Source: CADEDV01 sp036383515 (GTDB taxonomy: Bacteria; Bacteroidota; Bacteroidia; Chitinophagales; Chitinophagaceae). From it: DNA of 64,000 bases. Below are positions 1 to 9,713 of this stretch, piece after piece. The notes below the pieces were generated by a model that was not told where the DNA came from, ran no database searches, and saw nothing but the letters and a program-made list of their open reading frames with translations. A program made the position numbers and the translations under genes. The stretch is from positions 1 through 64,000 of the forward strand of contig DASVOE010000137.1 in the NCBI GenBank assembly GCA_036383515.1, read 5' to 3'. Within the stretch, counting starts at the first letter, position 1. Every line of letters starts with the position of its first letter.

Positions 1-100
1 TTCGTAAGTCTTCTTGTCCTTTATACAATTTTTTTCAGAAAAGCCCGTTTGATTGATTCGTGCGTTGGGTTTAAATGTAACCGAATTAATTGCAGATCTA

Positions 101-3100
101 ATGAAAGCCAATCCAATTTCCTTTGTAGGAACCATCCTTCTTGTACTTTTTTGTAGCTATATCAAAGCTCAATCCTTTGGTACAAACGCTTCTGCCGTCT
201 GGATCTCTGATTGTAATCAGAGCAATTTTTACAACACTTCAGGCAGCCCGGCTAACCTGATCGGCCCGGCAGGTAATGTATTTGATAATGCGAACCTGGG
301 AGTCCACACCCGGAATTCAGGCACCCTGGTACTTCGCGGTGCCCAGGTAAAAACCTTTAAAAATCCCGCTTCATCCAATGTATGCAATGTGCGGATGTTT
401 TATCGTGTATACCCCGTAAGTGGAGTACCCGGAGCGTTCAATTCAATTGATCTTCCCTTTTTGGAAGATTGTAATACAGGATCGGGACTATTTCCATCGG
501 GAGGTCCTTGCGTAGCGGGTGATCAAAAATGGCAGCGGGTTATTGCGGACGGCACGACAATTCCTTATTCGCCGGTCAATTTGACCAGTTATGCACCCGG
601 TAATTATGTACTTGAAGTCTATTATGATGCGTCGGGTTCCTTTACCAGCACATCACTATGCACTGATCTTGTCACCTTAAACAATGGCGGTAGTAATTAT
701 AAAGCTTTCTTCTCTATTCAATCAGCGGCACTTTCAAGCACCAATCCGTCATCTTGTTTTAGCAACGAGGGCACCATCACCATCAGTGGTCTCATGGCAG
801 GTGGTTCTTACCAATTAACTTATACAGACGACGGCGTAACCGTTGGTCCGGCTACTTTTGTAGCCAACGGTGCTGGCCAGATTATTATCACAGGATTGAA
901 TGCTGGGTTTTACTCCGGCTTTACCTTATTGATCAATGGATGTACAACAAATCTTTTTACAGGAATTATTTTATCGGACCCCATATATGTACCCACATTC
1001 AGTGCTATTACCCCCTTCTGTGCAGGAACATCAACGCCAACACTCCCTGGTACATCTAATAATGGAATTTCCGGAACATGGAGTCCCGCGGTAGTGAATA
1101 ATATGGCTACAGGTACATACACATTTACTCCGTCTCCGGGTCAATGCAGTGTGCCCACAACCATTACAATAACTGTAATACCCAAGGCAACACCGACGTT
1201 CAGTTTTGGAACAAGCCGGGCGATCTGTGCAGGAGGAACTGTTCCGGCTTTACCAACCACTTCTACAAATAGCATCACAGGAACATGGAGCCCTTCAACA
1301 GTTAGTAACCTGAATTCCGGCGTTTACACATTCACACCTACAGCAGGGTTATGTGCAAATCCAGCAACATATACTGTAACGGTGACTCCGAACGTTACCC
1401 CTACTTTCAGCTTTGGAACAGATTTGACAATATGTGCAGGTGGAACTGCCCCGGCTTTACCAACAACATCAGAAGAAGGCATCACAGGAACATGGAGCCC
1501 TTCAACAGTTAGTAATCTGAATTCCGGTACTTATACATTCACACCAACAGCAGGGCAATGCGCAACTACAACAACATTTACTGTAACCGTTAACCCGAAT
1601 GTTACTCCGACTTTTAGTTTTGGTACAACACTTACGATTTGTGCAGGAGGAACTGTTCCGGCTTTACCAACCACTTCAACAAATGGCATAACAGGAACCT
1701 GGAGCCCTTCAACAGTTAGTAACCTGAATTCCGGTACCTATACATTCACACCTACTGCCGGACTCTGCGCACCCACAACAACATTTACTGTAACCGTTAA
1801 CCCGAATGTTACTCCGACTTTTAGTTTTGGTACAACACTTACCATTTGCTCCGGAGGAACTGTTCCGGCTTTACCAACTACTTCAACAAATGGTATCACA
1901 GGAACATGGAGCCCTTCAACAGTAAGTAACCTGAATTCCGGTACTTATACATTCACACCAACAGCAGGACTCTGTGCAACTACAACAACATTTACCGTAA
2001 CCGTTAATCCAAATATTACTCCAACGTTCAGTTTTGGTACAACTCTTACGGTTTGTGCAGGAGGGACTGTACCCGCTTTACCAACCACTTCTACAAATAG
2101 CATCACAGGAACATGGAGTCCTTCAACAGTTAGTAATCTGAATTCCGGTACTTATACATTCACACCAACGGCAGGACTCTGTGCAACAACGACAACATTT
2201 ACTGTAACCGTTAATCCAAATATTACTCCGACTTTTAGTTTTGGTACAACTCTTACCATTTGCTCCGGAGGAACTGTTCCCACTTTACCAACCACTTCAA
2301 CAAATAGTATAACTGGAACATGGAGTCCTTCAACAGTCAGTAACCTGAATTCCGGCACCTATACATTCACGCCTACTGCGGGACTATGTGCAACTACAAC
2401 AACATTTACGGTAACAGTTAATCCAAATATTACTCCGACTTTTAGTTTTGGTACAACTCTTACGGTTTGTGCAGGAGGAACTGTTCCATCTTTATCAACA
2501 ACATCAACAAATAGTATAACAGGAACCTGGAGTCCTTCAACAGTAAGTAACCTGAATTCCGGTACCTATACATTCACACCAACAGCAGGACTTTGCGCAA
2601 CAACAACAACGTTTACTGTAACCGTAACGCCAAATGTGGTACCTACATTCAGTTTTGGAACAAGTTTGTCGATCTGCGCAGGAGGAACTGTTCCGGCTTT
2701 ACCAACCACTTCAACAAATAGTATCACAGGAACCTGGAGTCCTTCAACAGTTAGTAACCTGAATTCCGGCACCTATACATTTACCGCAGCTCCCGGGCAA
2801 TGCGTAACAACATTTTTATATACTGTAACAGTAAGCCCGGTTGTTACACCCACTTTTAGTTTTGGCACTTCTCAATCAGTTTGCATAGGCTCAACGGCTC
2901 CTGTTTTAACGACTGCATCAACAAATGGTATAACTGGCACATGGAGCCCTTCAATAGTTAACAACATGGCAAATGGCACTTATACATTTACGCCATCAGC
3001 GGGACAATGTGCAAATACTGCCACATTCACCTACCAGGTAAATGCTATCCCATCAGTGACTGTAAGAACAGATACCACTGTATATGACGGTGCCCTGTTA

Positions 3101-3592
3101 CCAGGAGTTAACTTTGTTGCAAGCCCCGGCGCTGTAGTCAACTGGACCAATTCCAATTCGTCTATCGGCTTGCCCGCTTCCGGCACAGGAAATATTTCTT
3201 CTTTCATTGCTGTAAACAGGGAAAACGACCCCAAAACTGCAATCATTACTGTAACACCTGTGCTGAACGGTTGTTCTGGTACAGTACAACGTTATAAAAT
3301 CACCGTTTTACCATTGAACAAAGATGTATTTGTGCCCAATGTCTTTTCACCTAATCGTGATGGGAAGAATGATATATTATTTGTTTATGGAAATTATATT
3401 GATAAAGTCACTATGCGAATTTTCAACCAATGGGGACAGCAAATTGCAATGATCAATAACAAATCGCAAGGCTGGGATGGAACACATAAAGGAAACCCTC
3501 AACCCGTAGGTGTATATGTCTATGTGTTAAAAGTTGTGCTGACTGATGGAAGAACGATTGATCTGAAAGGCTCCATTACCCTTGTACGATAA
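101..3592 (+). CDS. T9SS type B sorted repeat adhesin
   Basis: Large secreted surface protein of about 1163 residues. The ATG at 101 opens a clear signal peptide (basic start, hydrophobic core, cleavage after SYIKAQ); an upstream TTG at 53 would bury it, so I prefer 101. Residues about 30-290 form a unique N-terminal region, followed by ten ~69-residue Thr/Ser-rich repeats and a spacer. The last ~90 residues match the gliding-motility-associated CHU_C domain (VFVPNVFSPNRDGKND, then MRIFNQWGQQI, GWDGT, PVGVYVYVLK), which acts as the type B sorting signal for the type IX secretion system. Each repeat carries two Cys, so disulphides outside the cell are plausible. The neighbours PorP/SprF and OmpA make this a standard type B adhesin trio. 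The ligand is unknown. The family call is firm; the adhesin role is inferred. Confidence 0.9.
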   Translation: MKANPISFVGTILLVLFCSYIKAQSFGTNASAVWISDCNQSNFYNTSGSPANLIGPAGNVFDNANLGVHTRNSGTLVLRGAQVKTFKNPASSNVCNVRMFYRVYPVSGVPGAFNSIDLPFLEDCNTGSGLFPSGGPCVAGDQKWQRVIADGTTIPYSPVNLTSYAPGNYVLEVYYDASGSFTSTSLCTDLVTLNNGGSNYKAFFSIQSAALSSTNPSSCFSNEGTITISGLMAGGSYQLTYTDDGVTVGPATFVANGAGQIIITGLNAGFYSGFTLLINGCTTNLFTGIILSDPIYVPTFSAITPFCAGTSTPTLPGTSNNGISGTWSPAVVNNMATGTYTFTPSPGQCSVPTTITITVIPKATPTFSFGTSRAICAGGTVPALPTTSTNSITGTWSPSTVSNLNSGVYTFTPTAGLCANPATYTVTVTPNVTPTFSFGTDLTICAGGTAPALPTTSEEGITGTWSPSTVSNLNSGTYTFTPTAGQCATTTTFTVTVNPNVTPTFSFGTTLTICAGGTVPALPTTSTNGITGTWSPSTVSNLNSGTYTFTPTAGLCAPTTTFTVTVNPNVTPTFSFGTTLTICSGGTVPALPTTSTNGITGTWSPSTVSNLNSGTYTFTPTAGLCATTTTFTVTVNPNITPTFSFGTTLTVCAGGTVPALPTTSTNSITGTWSPSTVSNLNSGTYTFTPTAGLCATTTTFTVTVNPNITPTFSFGTTLTICSGGTVPTLPTTSTNSITGTWSPSTVSNLNSGTYTFTPTAGLCATTTTFTVTVNPNITPTFSFGTTLTVCAGGTVPSLSTTSTNSITGTWSPSTVSNLNSGTYTFTPTAGLCATTTTFTVTVTPNVVPTFSFGTSLSICAGGTVPALPTTSTNSITGTWSPSTVSNLNSGTYTFTAAPGQCVTTFLYTVTVSPVVTPTFSFGTSQSVCIGSTAPVLTTASTNGITGTWSPSIVNNMANGTYTFTPSAGQCANTATFTYQVNAIPSVTVRTDTTVYDGALLPGVNFVASPGAVVNWTNSNSSIGLPASGTGNISSFIAVNRENDPKTAIITVTPVLNGCSGTVQRYKITVLPLNKDVFVPNVFSPNRDGKNDILFVYGNYIDKVTMRIFNQWGQQIAMINNKSQGWDGTHKGNPQPVGVYVYVLKVVLTDGRTIDLKGSITLVR
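989..3049 (+). repeat. ten tandem coding repeats, 207-bp unit
   Basis: Ten head-to-tail copies of a 69-codon unit starting with (T/V)PTFSFGT and containing CAGGTVPALPTTST, GTWSPSTVSNLNSGTYTFT and a second Cys. Copy 1 (989-1189) is 67 codons and the most diverged. Copies 2-9 start every 207 bp from 1190 to 2638 and are nearly identical at DNA level over long runs. Copy 10 (2846-3049) is diverged again. The gradient from conserved centre to diverged ends is typical of arrays evolving by unequal crossing-over or gene conversion. Confidence 0.95.
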
Positions 3593-3660
3593 AAATATAA
3601 AATCAATTTATCGCCCCATAGCGATGAAGTAGTATTAATAACATCAATGTCCTGTATAAA

Positions 3661-4686
3661 ATGAAAAATAAATTTATCAAACGGTTCAACTGGTTAACAA
3701 CTTGTTTGTTCATGATACCTGCGTTTGAGTCAGTTGCCCAGACAGATCCGCATTTTACACAAAACTATACCTATCCCTTGTATATTAATCCTGCGCTTAC
3801 AGGCAGCAGTGATGGCGAATACAGGGTATCAGCTATCTATCGCGGACAATGGGGCAGTATCAGTAATCCTTACCGTACTACGGGAGTATCATTTGATGCA
3901 CGCACCAATAAAAATATTGCCCTGGGAGTAAATCTCCTGAATCAGGCTGCAGGTGATGCAGGGTTCAATTACCTGAGCACCTACGGTTCCATTGCCTATA
4001 CCGGGCTTAAATTCGGAAAAGATAATTTTCGTCGTATCGTATTTGCCATGCAGGCAGGCATTATCAATCGCCAGGTAAATCCATCTAAGTTCAAATGGGG
4101 TGAGCAGTGGAATCCTATCACCGGGTACAATTCATCCAATGCTACAACAGAAACTTTTGCCACATCCTCTGCCACCACCCTCGATATCGGTGCCGGCGCC
4201 CTGTATTTTGATGCAACGCCCGGCAAAAAAATGAATGCATTCGGAGGTTTTTCTGCTTTCCATATTAATAAGCCGAAAGATCCAATCTTATCTACACAAA
4301 GCACAGAGCTCAATATCATTCCACTGCGCTATACATTACATGGAGGCGTAAGCTATAACCTGTTTGAACGTACCAGCATTGTTCCGCATTTCTTGTATAT
4401 GCACCAGGGCACAGCAAGTGAAACCATGTTCGGAACATACATTCAATTAAATGTAAACCAGGAAACCGATGTAATGGTTGGCGGGTATTACCGGCTAAAA
4501 GATGCTATTGCCCCATTTGTCGGGCTCGATTACAAGAATTTCATTATTGGATTAAGCTATGATGCCAATGTATCTAAACTAAATGCTATGGCAAGGAACG
4601 TAAATAGTTTTGAGTTAAGCCTTTCATATATCAAACGAAACGGCACCCGTAGCATTTTCGATTTTATCCGTTGCGCAAGACTTTAA
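3661..4686 (+). CDS. PorP/SprF family T9SS membrane protein
   Basis: Outer-membrane beta-barrel protein of 341 residues in the PorP/SprF family, which works with type B T9SS cargo during secretion or surface anchoring. The N-terminus has a signal peptide ending near ESVAQ, followed by the family signature TDPHFTQNYTYPLYINPALTG, where mature family members begin with a (D)P-x-F-x-Q-(Y/F) stretch and a P-x-x-x-NPA-x-TG block. The rest alternates short beta strands and glycine-rich turns, with no soluble catalytic domain. It lies 68 bp after the adhesin and 91 bp before the OmpA-family gene, on the same strand, so co-transcription and cargo pairing with the adhesin are likely. Length is normal for the family. 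Confidence 0.9.
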   Translation: MKNKFIKRFNWLTTCLFMIPAFESVAQTDPHFTQNYTYPLYINPALTGSSDGEYRVSAIYRGQWGSISNPYRTTGVSFDARTNKNIALGVNLLNQAAGDAGFNYLSTYGSIAYTGLKFGKDNFRRIVFAMQAGIINRQVNPSKFKWGEQWNPITGYNSSNATTETFATSSATTLDIGAGALYFDATPGKKMNAFGGFSAFHINKPKDPILSTQSTELNIIPLRYTLHGGVSYNLFERTSIVPHFLYMHQGTASETMFGTYIQLNVNQETDVMVGGYYRLKDAIAPFVGLDYKNFIIGLSYDANVSKLNAMARNVNSFELSLSYIKRNGTRSIFDFIRCARL

Positions 4687-4777
4687 TGATCCCGATGAAT
4701 CAAAAGATTACACCACCATGAATATCTTTTTACACTTTCTGCAAAAACACCAACCTGTTTGTAAACCAAATAATGTT

Positions 4778-6808
4778 ATGAAAACCACCGGCAGGATTTT
4801 AATATTGTTAGTAGCCTGTGCATGCTGGATGCCATCGCAAAGCCAGCAACTAAAGAGCACATTGCAATTGGCCGACCAGTATTTTACAGCAGGCGAATAT
4901 TATACCGCTGCAAATTTGTATGAACAACATTTGAACCCACCAAAAAATCAAAAAACAGTAAGCGATTTTCCCCTGAATGCTAAAGGGAAAAGATTAGCAG
5001 GAACGATGAATATTTCCCGCACAGATATTCTTTTTAAACAAGCGGAAAGTTATCGCCTGTCTCATTACTGGGAAAAGGCGGCAGCATCTTATAAACAATG
5101 TTTAGAAAAAGATTCTGTACAATATGCAGATGCGTTGTACTGGTACGCCGTATGTGAACGCAGCCTCGGGCAATATGCAGGCGCTAAAGAAAGTATTACA
5201 CAGTTTTTAAATGCTGCAGATGCCAATAATCAATATAAAGAAGCAGCCGAAAAAGAATTGCTAACGCTACGTTATATTCAGCAACAACTTGCAAGACCAG
5301 ACTCTATTTTAATGCGTATGCAAAAGCTGAATGCATCCAATAGCAGTGAAACAGGCGCCTTTGCTCCTGTTCATTTAAGTGGAAACCAGTTTTTGATCAG
5401 TAGTACACAAAAAGATTCTGTACAAATACAAGGCACCAATCCTTATACCAGTCGCTTATTTTATGCCACCTTAAAAGATGGTGGTTTGGAAAATATGACA
5501 CCTGTAGTACTTCCGGTTGCCGATCCTGTTAATAACCAGGGTGCCGCAGGAATCAGTGCCGATGGTAAATACCTTTATTTCTCACAATGGAAAAAAGAAA
5601 ATGGAGTCACTGTTTCATCCATTTATTATGCGATAAAACAAGCCGACGGATGGAGCTTGCCCACCCTACTTCCATTGGTTAATATGAAAGATCATAACAG
5701 CAAACAACCATTTTGTTCATCAGATGGAAAATATCTATTCTTTGCTTCAGATCGCCCAGGTGGATCAGGCAAGTTTGATATCTGGTATGCGACTTTGAAT
5801 AGTGATGGAACAACCGGTGAACCGGTTAACGCAGGGACACTTATAAATACAGGCGGTGATGAGCAAGCTCCTTTTTATCATAATAGCAGTTCCACACTTG
5901 TATTTTCGTCCAACGGAAGGCCAGGCATGGGCGGATATGATTTTTTTGCTGCAAAAGGAAGTGAAGCATCATGGAAGGAACCTGAAAATATGGGACACCC
6001 TGTTAACTCTTCGAGAGATGATATTTATTTTTTCGCACCCGAAAAAACAGGACTTCTAAGTAATGCTATTTTTAGTTCAGACCGCGGAACCGGATGTTGT
6101 CTTGAAACATACAGCCTGTCAAAAGCGCCCAAAAACAAACTACTTGCAGGTATATTACGTGATTGCAAAGACAATACACCTGTCCCTGATGCATCAATAA
6201 TTTTAAAAGATGCTAACGGGGAAATATCGAAAACGACCACAGATGCTAACGGGAAGTATGTGTTTGACCTCAAGAGTAATACTTACCAGGATATGGCACT
6301 GACCATTCAAAAAGAATTATATATTGATACACTTGCTTCCTCCAACATTGTAAATACAGATGAATCCGATCTATTAATCGACAAGCTAACCAATGAAGAT
6401 CTATGCATTGAAAAGAAACCCGAGGAAAAACCGGCAGAGGTGCTGGTGATCAAAGCCGAAGATGTAGTGACGGTATATTTTGATTATGACAAAAGTGAAT
6501 TAAAGCCTGAAGTCGTTAGCAAACTGGATTCCATTTATAACATAATGGTAGAAAATACGATTGCGACGGTCCAGGTATCCGGGTATACGGATGGACGGGG
6601 AACAGAAGAATACAACAAAAAACTTTCCGACAGGCGTGCAAGAGCTTGTGCCGATTACCTGGTTAAAAAAGGGATTGAAAGCAGCCGCATCAGCTTTGTA
6701 TCGTTTGGCGCTTGTTGCCCGGTAGAAATGGAACTCATTAATGGTCGTGATAATCCTGAGGGACGTAGCCGCAACCGGAGAGCATTGATTAATATAAAGA
6801 AAGATTAG
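4778..6808 (+). CDS. OmpA-family protein with PD40 repeats
   Basis: Cell-envelope protein of about 676 residues. The ATG at 4778 gives a good signal peptide (MKTTGRILILLVACACW then SQSQ); the ATG at 4718 adds 20 residues that do not look like a signal. Order of domains: TPR-like helices about residues 30-180, WD40-like PD40 beta-propeller repeats about 200-450 (ISADGKYLYFSQW, SSDGKYLFFASDRPGGSGKFDIW), a carboxypeptidase-regulatory-like beta domain about 460-540, and a C-terminal OmpA peptidoglycan-binding domain (VYFDYDKSELKPE, VSGYTDGRGTEEYNKKLSDRRA, GRSRNRRALI). It should tether the T9SS trio to peptidoglycan. This architecture regularly accompanies PorP/SprF and CHU_C cargo genes. Confidence 0.9.
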   Translation: MKTTGRILILLVACACWMPSQSQQLKSTLQLADQYFTAGEYYTAANLYEQHLNPPKNQKTVSDFPLNAKGKRLAGTMNISRTDILFKQAESYRLSHYWEKAAASYKQCLEKDSVQYADALYWYAVCERSLGQYAGAKESITQFLNAADANNQYKEAAEKELLTLRYIQQQLARPDSILMRMQKLNASNSSETGAFAPVHLSGNQFLISSTQKDSVQIQGTNPYTSRLFYATLKDGGLENMTPVVLPVADPVNNQGAAGISADGKYLYFSQWKKENGVTVSSIYYAIKQADGWSLPTLLPLVNMKDHNSKQPFCSSDGKYLFFASDRPGGSGKFDIWYATLNSDGTTGEPVNAGTLINTGGDEQAPFYHNSSSTLVFSSNGRPGMGGYDFFAAKGSEASWKEPENMGHPVNSSRDDIYFFAPEKTGLLSNAIFSSDRGTGCCLETYSLSKAPKNKLLAGILRDCKDNTPVPDASIILKDANGEISKTTTDANGKYVFDLKSNTYQDMALTIQKELYIDTLASSNIVNTDESDLLIDKLTNEDLCIEKKPEEKPAEVLVIKAEDVVTVYFDYDKSELKPEVVSKLDSIYNIMVENTIATVQVSGYTDGRGTEEYNKKLSDRRARACADYLVKKGIESSRISFVSFGACCPVEMELINGRDNPEGRSRNRRALINIKKD

Positions 6809-6841
6809 TATCCCGGCAGTACTCTATAATTTTTCTGACTA

Positions 6842-6881
6842 AAATTAATATGCCGCAATCGTAATTGCGGCATATTAATTT
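6842..6881 (+). terminator. intrinsic terminator after the T9SS trio
   Basis: A perfect inverted repeat with 18-bp arms and a CGTA tetraloop (6860-6863), starting 33 bases after the OmpA gene stop. The arms end in AAATT/AATTT, giving a short U-run. It closes the T9SS operon. Confidence 0.8.
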
Positions 6882-7015
6882 ATCAACGGTTACCATAGTA
6901 AAAACAAGCCAATCATTTGCAGGGATCCATTACATCGCTGCAACAAGTCATGATAAATCATTTTAAATAATACAGGAGGTTTTGTTATTTTTAGTTGAAC
7001 AAAACTGATTGCAAT

Positions 7016-7453
7016 ATGGCAACTCATCCACAAAGAACTTCAACTTTTTTAGTATTCCCCTGGGGACTTCTTTCTATCGTATTAGTACTGGCGCTTAACC
7101 TCGCCCTCAATGATGCATGGTTTAGTAAAAATTGGAGCTGGATCGCCCTGGTATTAATTATACCCGCGGCTATTCTTGAAAACTTCAAAGTGGGCTACTC
7201 TACCATGCGGATCATGTTTTTGAAAGTGCTTTATTCGCTATTGTCTTTTTTACTGGCGGGCATGGCCTTCGGATCAGCGCTTACCGGCTGGCATATTGAT
7301 AGATTTCAAAATATAAGTGGAATTAAAACAATAACACTACCGTGGTATGTAATGCTGGCATTAGGAGTATTGCTACTGATACAGGTAGCACAGTTATTTA
7401 GTATGTTGAAAGCCGTGAAAAGGGAATTTATGCAAATGGATCCTGATCAGTAA
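7016..7453 (+). CDS. small integral membrane protein, unknown function
   Basis: Protein of about 145 residues that I cannot assign to a named family. Four hydrophobic segments are visible: about residues 15-32, 42-56, 71-94 and 112-130 in the ATG-7016 numbering, with a charged C-terminal tail. I chose ATG 7016; a TTG at 6995 would add seven residues and lies 15 bases after an AGGAGG (6974-6979), which is rare but possible for this phylum. The gene stands alone between the T9SS terminator and the carotenoid operon, and converges on crtY with only two bases between the stop codons. Confidence 0.65.
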   Translation: MATHPQRTSTFLVFPWGLLSIVLVLALNLALNDAWFSKNWSWIALVLIIPAAILENFKVGYSTMRIMFLKVLYSLLSFLLAGMAFGSALTGWHIDRFQNISGIKTITLPWYVMLALGVLLLIQVAQLFSMLKAVKREFMQMDPDQ

Positions 7454-7455
7454 TT

Positions 7456-8598
7456 TCAGAATTGCCGGATCGCTGCTTTCAGGAATGGCCAGGTGGGCAA
7501 AGAAGAAATAATTTTCACTTCGTCTTGTATAGAACTTTCGTTGTCTAAAAACCTCAGCACCTGCTGGGGTTTGTTTTTTTGAAACAGGTCTGTAAAAATA
7601 GTAGCTCCGGGTAGCTGATCGTGCTGAAGAATATGCAGTAATGTGCTGTCGTAAAAATGAAATCGTTTTTTATTTCCTGCAGGCAACGGATCATCGCCTT
7701 TTATTAATTGATGAACAATCGCCTGTGAATGTTTTTGAATAAACCGGAAAGTATAACCACTGGATGGTTTGGTTTGCCCTCCGGCTGTTCCAATACTAAC
7801 TATTTGTCCATCACTCTTCGGGAATTTATAGTTCGTCATGGGGATGATTCCAAACTCTTCCTCAATGATAGTGTATGATTGAATATTTAAAACCTGGCGG
7901 ATATATTTTTTTAACCCTTCCTCATATTGCATTGGCTGCAGGAGGTCTTTGGTAAACAGTGTGTATTCTACCAATGCCTGTGTAGCTGAAAATGGCATAA
8001 CATAAACAAATGTAGTTCCGTGTTGCTGATCTACCTGGAAATCCATCAATACAGGTGCGGTGATATCAAATACCGGTTGTTTAGTTTCAATTACCCAGCC
8101 CTTGAAATGTTGTAACAGGTAAAACTCATTTTTTTTTACTACAGGTTTTTCAAATAAAATACTGTTGAAAATATAAGTTGCTTCAAATTGACAGGCACTT
8201 GTTTGAAGAACAGCTGAATGTTGTTTTGTTTCAATAGAAAGTATGTCATCAAAAACAATATCAACATTGGGCTGCTGCCTGATGATATCGAAACAATACT
8301 CATAAAAATCAATACCTCTCACTAGTTTATATTCATAGGGAGCTAATTCAAGTTTTCTTGAAAAAGAGTTACTATGAAACCAGGCATTGTTCCATCTTCG
8401 GTAAATTATCGATTCAAACAAACCGGGTTGGGTTTCCCAGAAACACCAGGTGCGGTCATTTTGTTTTTTCTCCGACTTATCAATCAGTAATATTTTTTTG
8501 TCAGCAAGCTTTCCAGATTGGATGATATGCACTGCAAGGCTAAGCCCAGCACAGCCTGCTCCAGCTATAATATAATCATATTGCTGTGTCGTATTCAT
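7456..8598 (-). CDS. crtY: lycopene beta-cyclase
   Basis: FAD/NAD-binding lycopene cyclase of 380 residues that should close both ends of lycopene to make beta-carotene. The N-terminus carries the dinucleotide-binding GAGCAG (residues 13-18) after YDYII, followed by the family features LLIDKS, DRTWCFW around residue 48-54, and GTAGGQTKPSSGYTF in the C-terminal half. Length matches bacterial CrtY. It is the last gene of the crt operon, 42 bp after crtZ, and its stop lies two bases from the convergent membrane-protein gene. No terminator hairpin is evident in that tiny gap. Confidence 0.93.
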   Translation of the reverse strand: MNTTQQYDYIIAGAGCAGLSLAVHIIQSGKLADKKILLIDKSEKKQNDRTWCFWETQPGLFESIIYRRWNNAWFHSNSFSRKLELAPYEYKLVRGIDFYEYCFDIIRQQPNVDIVFDDILSIETKQHSAVLQTSACQFEATYIFNSILFEKPVVKKNEFYLLQHFKGWVIETKQPVFDITAPVLMDFQVDQQHGTTFVYVMPFSATQALVEYTLFTKDLLQPMQYEEGLKKYIRQVLNIQSYTIIEEEFGIIPMTNYKFPKSDGQIVSIGTAGGQTKPSSGYTFRFIQKHSQAIVHQLIKGDDPLPAGNKKRFHFYDSTLLHILQHDQLPGATIFTDLFQKNKPQQVLRFLDNESSIQDEVKIISSLPTWPFLKAAIRQF

Positions 8599-8640
8599 TA
8601 TGCTTTATTGAAAATAAAGAAAAGACAGGAAGAAGGTCGA

Positions 8641-9153
8641 TCATGCTTCGGTTTCGGGTGCATAGGTCATCTTTTTGTTTCCTGCCATCAGCTTTTTATC
8701 GCGGCGGATCTTTTCCCAGTATTTTTTAGCTACATATAACATTCCAAAACTTTCTCCATCAAATTTATCCAAATGCCTGTGATGCATTTTATGCGCCCAA
8801 CGGATAGCTCTTACATACGTATTATTGCTGCGGGTAAACCATTTGACCCGTTGATGAATGATGACATCATGCACCAGGAAGTACGCAAACCCATACAGCA
8901 TGATCCCAAAACCAATCGCCTGCATCCACCATATATTATTAAAGGTTCCAAAATAAATGAGGAGCATACTTGGTATAGCGAAGATGATAAAGAAAGAGTC
9001 ATTCTTTTCAAAAAATCCTGGTTCTGTTTGATGATGGTCTTTATGCAGGTACCACAAAAAACCATGCATAACATATTTATGTGTAGCCCAGGTCACTCCC
9101 TCCATCAACAGGAAAGTAGCAAGTAATGCCAATAAATAAAATACAATTCCCAT
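8641..9153 (-). CDS. crtZ: beta-carotene hydroxylase
   Basis: Membrane di-iron hydroxylase of 170 residues in the fatty acid hydroxylase superfamily, expected to convert beta-carotene to zeaxanthin. The histidine clusters are intact: H25-x4-H30, H37-x2-H40-H41, H95-x4-H100 and H121-x2-H124-H125. Hydrophobic segments lie near residues 3-22, 52-70 and 77-95. It sits between idi and crtY. No ketolase (crtW) or further tailoring gene is adjacent, so zeaxanthin is the predicted end product of this operon itself. Confidence 0.92.
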   Translation of the reverse strand: MGIVFYLLALLATFLLMEGVTWATHKYVMHGFLWYLHKDHHQTEPGFFEKNDSFFIIFAIPSMLLIYFGTFNNIWWMQAIGFGIMLYGFAYFLVHDVIIHQRVKWFTRSNNTYVRAIRWAHKMHHRHLDKFDGESFGMLYVAKKYWEKIRRDKKLMAGNKKMTYAPETEA

Positions 9154-9172
9154 TACGTCAAAGTTAAACGCT

Positions 9173-9712
9173 TTATGATACTAAGCTACTATATCGTCTA
9201 TTCCACCAGCTTTCTACCTTAGGGAAAGCAATCTGGAACCATGCTGTATAAAGTGCCGGATTTGTTTCCAGATCTTCTTTTATTGTATTTATACTTTTGT
9301 AGCAAACATCCTTTACCTCATCGGAATTGAAAACGACAGGTCCATTGTATTCTCCAAAAAATACATGATCGAATTCATGCTCAATTAATCCGTTAACAAA
9401 TTCAGTTTTATAGATGAAATCAAATATCTTTTCAACCGGCACTTCAAACCCCATTTCTTCTACTAATCTTCTCCGGGCAGCCTGTATTATTTCTTCACCC
9501 GGCTGCGGATGGCTACAACAGGCATTGGTCCATAAATTTCCGCTATGATACTTATGCAAAGCCCTTTGCTGCAACAGCATTTCGCCTTTGCTATTAAAAA
9601 TAAAAATACTGAATGCCCTGTGCAACATTCCTTGTTGATGAGCCTCCATTTTTTCCATGGCTCCAATAACTTCATCTTTTTCATTCACCAATATCACTTG
9701 CTGCACTTCCAT
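9173..9712 (-). CDS. idi: isopentenyl-diphosphate delta-isomerase, type 1
   Basis: Nudix-fold isomerase of 179 residues interconverting IPP and DMAPP, the precursors of the carotenoid chain. Metal and catalytic residues are recognisable: H25, H31, NACCSHP (C65/C66, H68) and the E111/E113 region in EHEFDH, with a Nudix-like helix around AARRRLVEEMGFE (residues 78-90). Its start lies one base from the crtB stop, so the two genes are translationally close. Placing idi inside the crt operon should couple precursor balance to pigment synthesis. Confidence 0.93.
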   Translation of the reverse strand: MEVQQVILVNEKDEVIGAMEKMEAHQQGMLHRAFSIFIFNSKGEMLLQQRALHKYHSGNLWTNACCSHPQPGEEIIQAARRRLVEEMGFEVPVEKIFDFIYKTEFVNGLIEHEFDHVFFGEYNGPVVFNSDEVKDVCYKSINTIKEDLETNPALYTAWFQIAFPKVESWWNRRYSSLVS

Positions 9713-9713
9713 A

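Noticed and set aside
910..2772. Antisense open frames of ~70 codons within the adhesin repeats
   Set aside because: They recur with the repeats in the opposite strand and have no independent start context; they are shadows.
1190..2845. Regular 207-bp direct repeats could suggest a repeat array of CRISPR or non-coding type
   Set aside because: The units are whole-codon repeats inside one long open frame with no spacer, so they are a protein repeat array.
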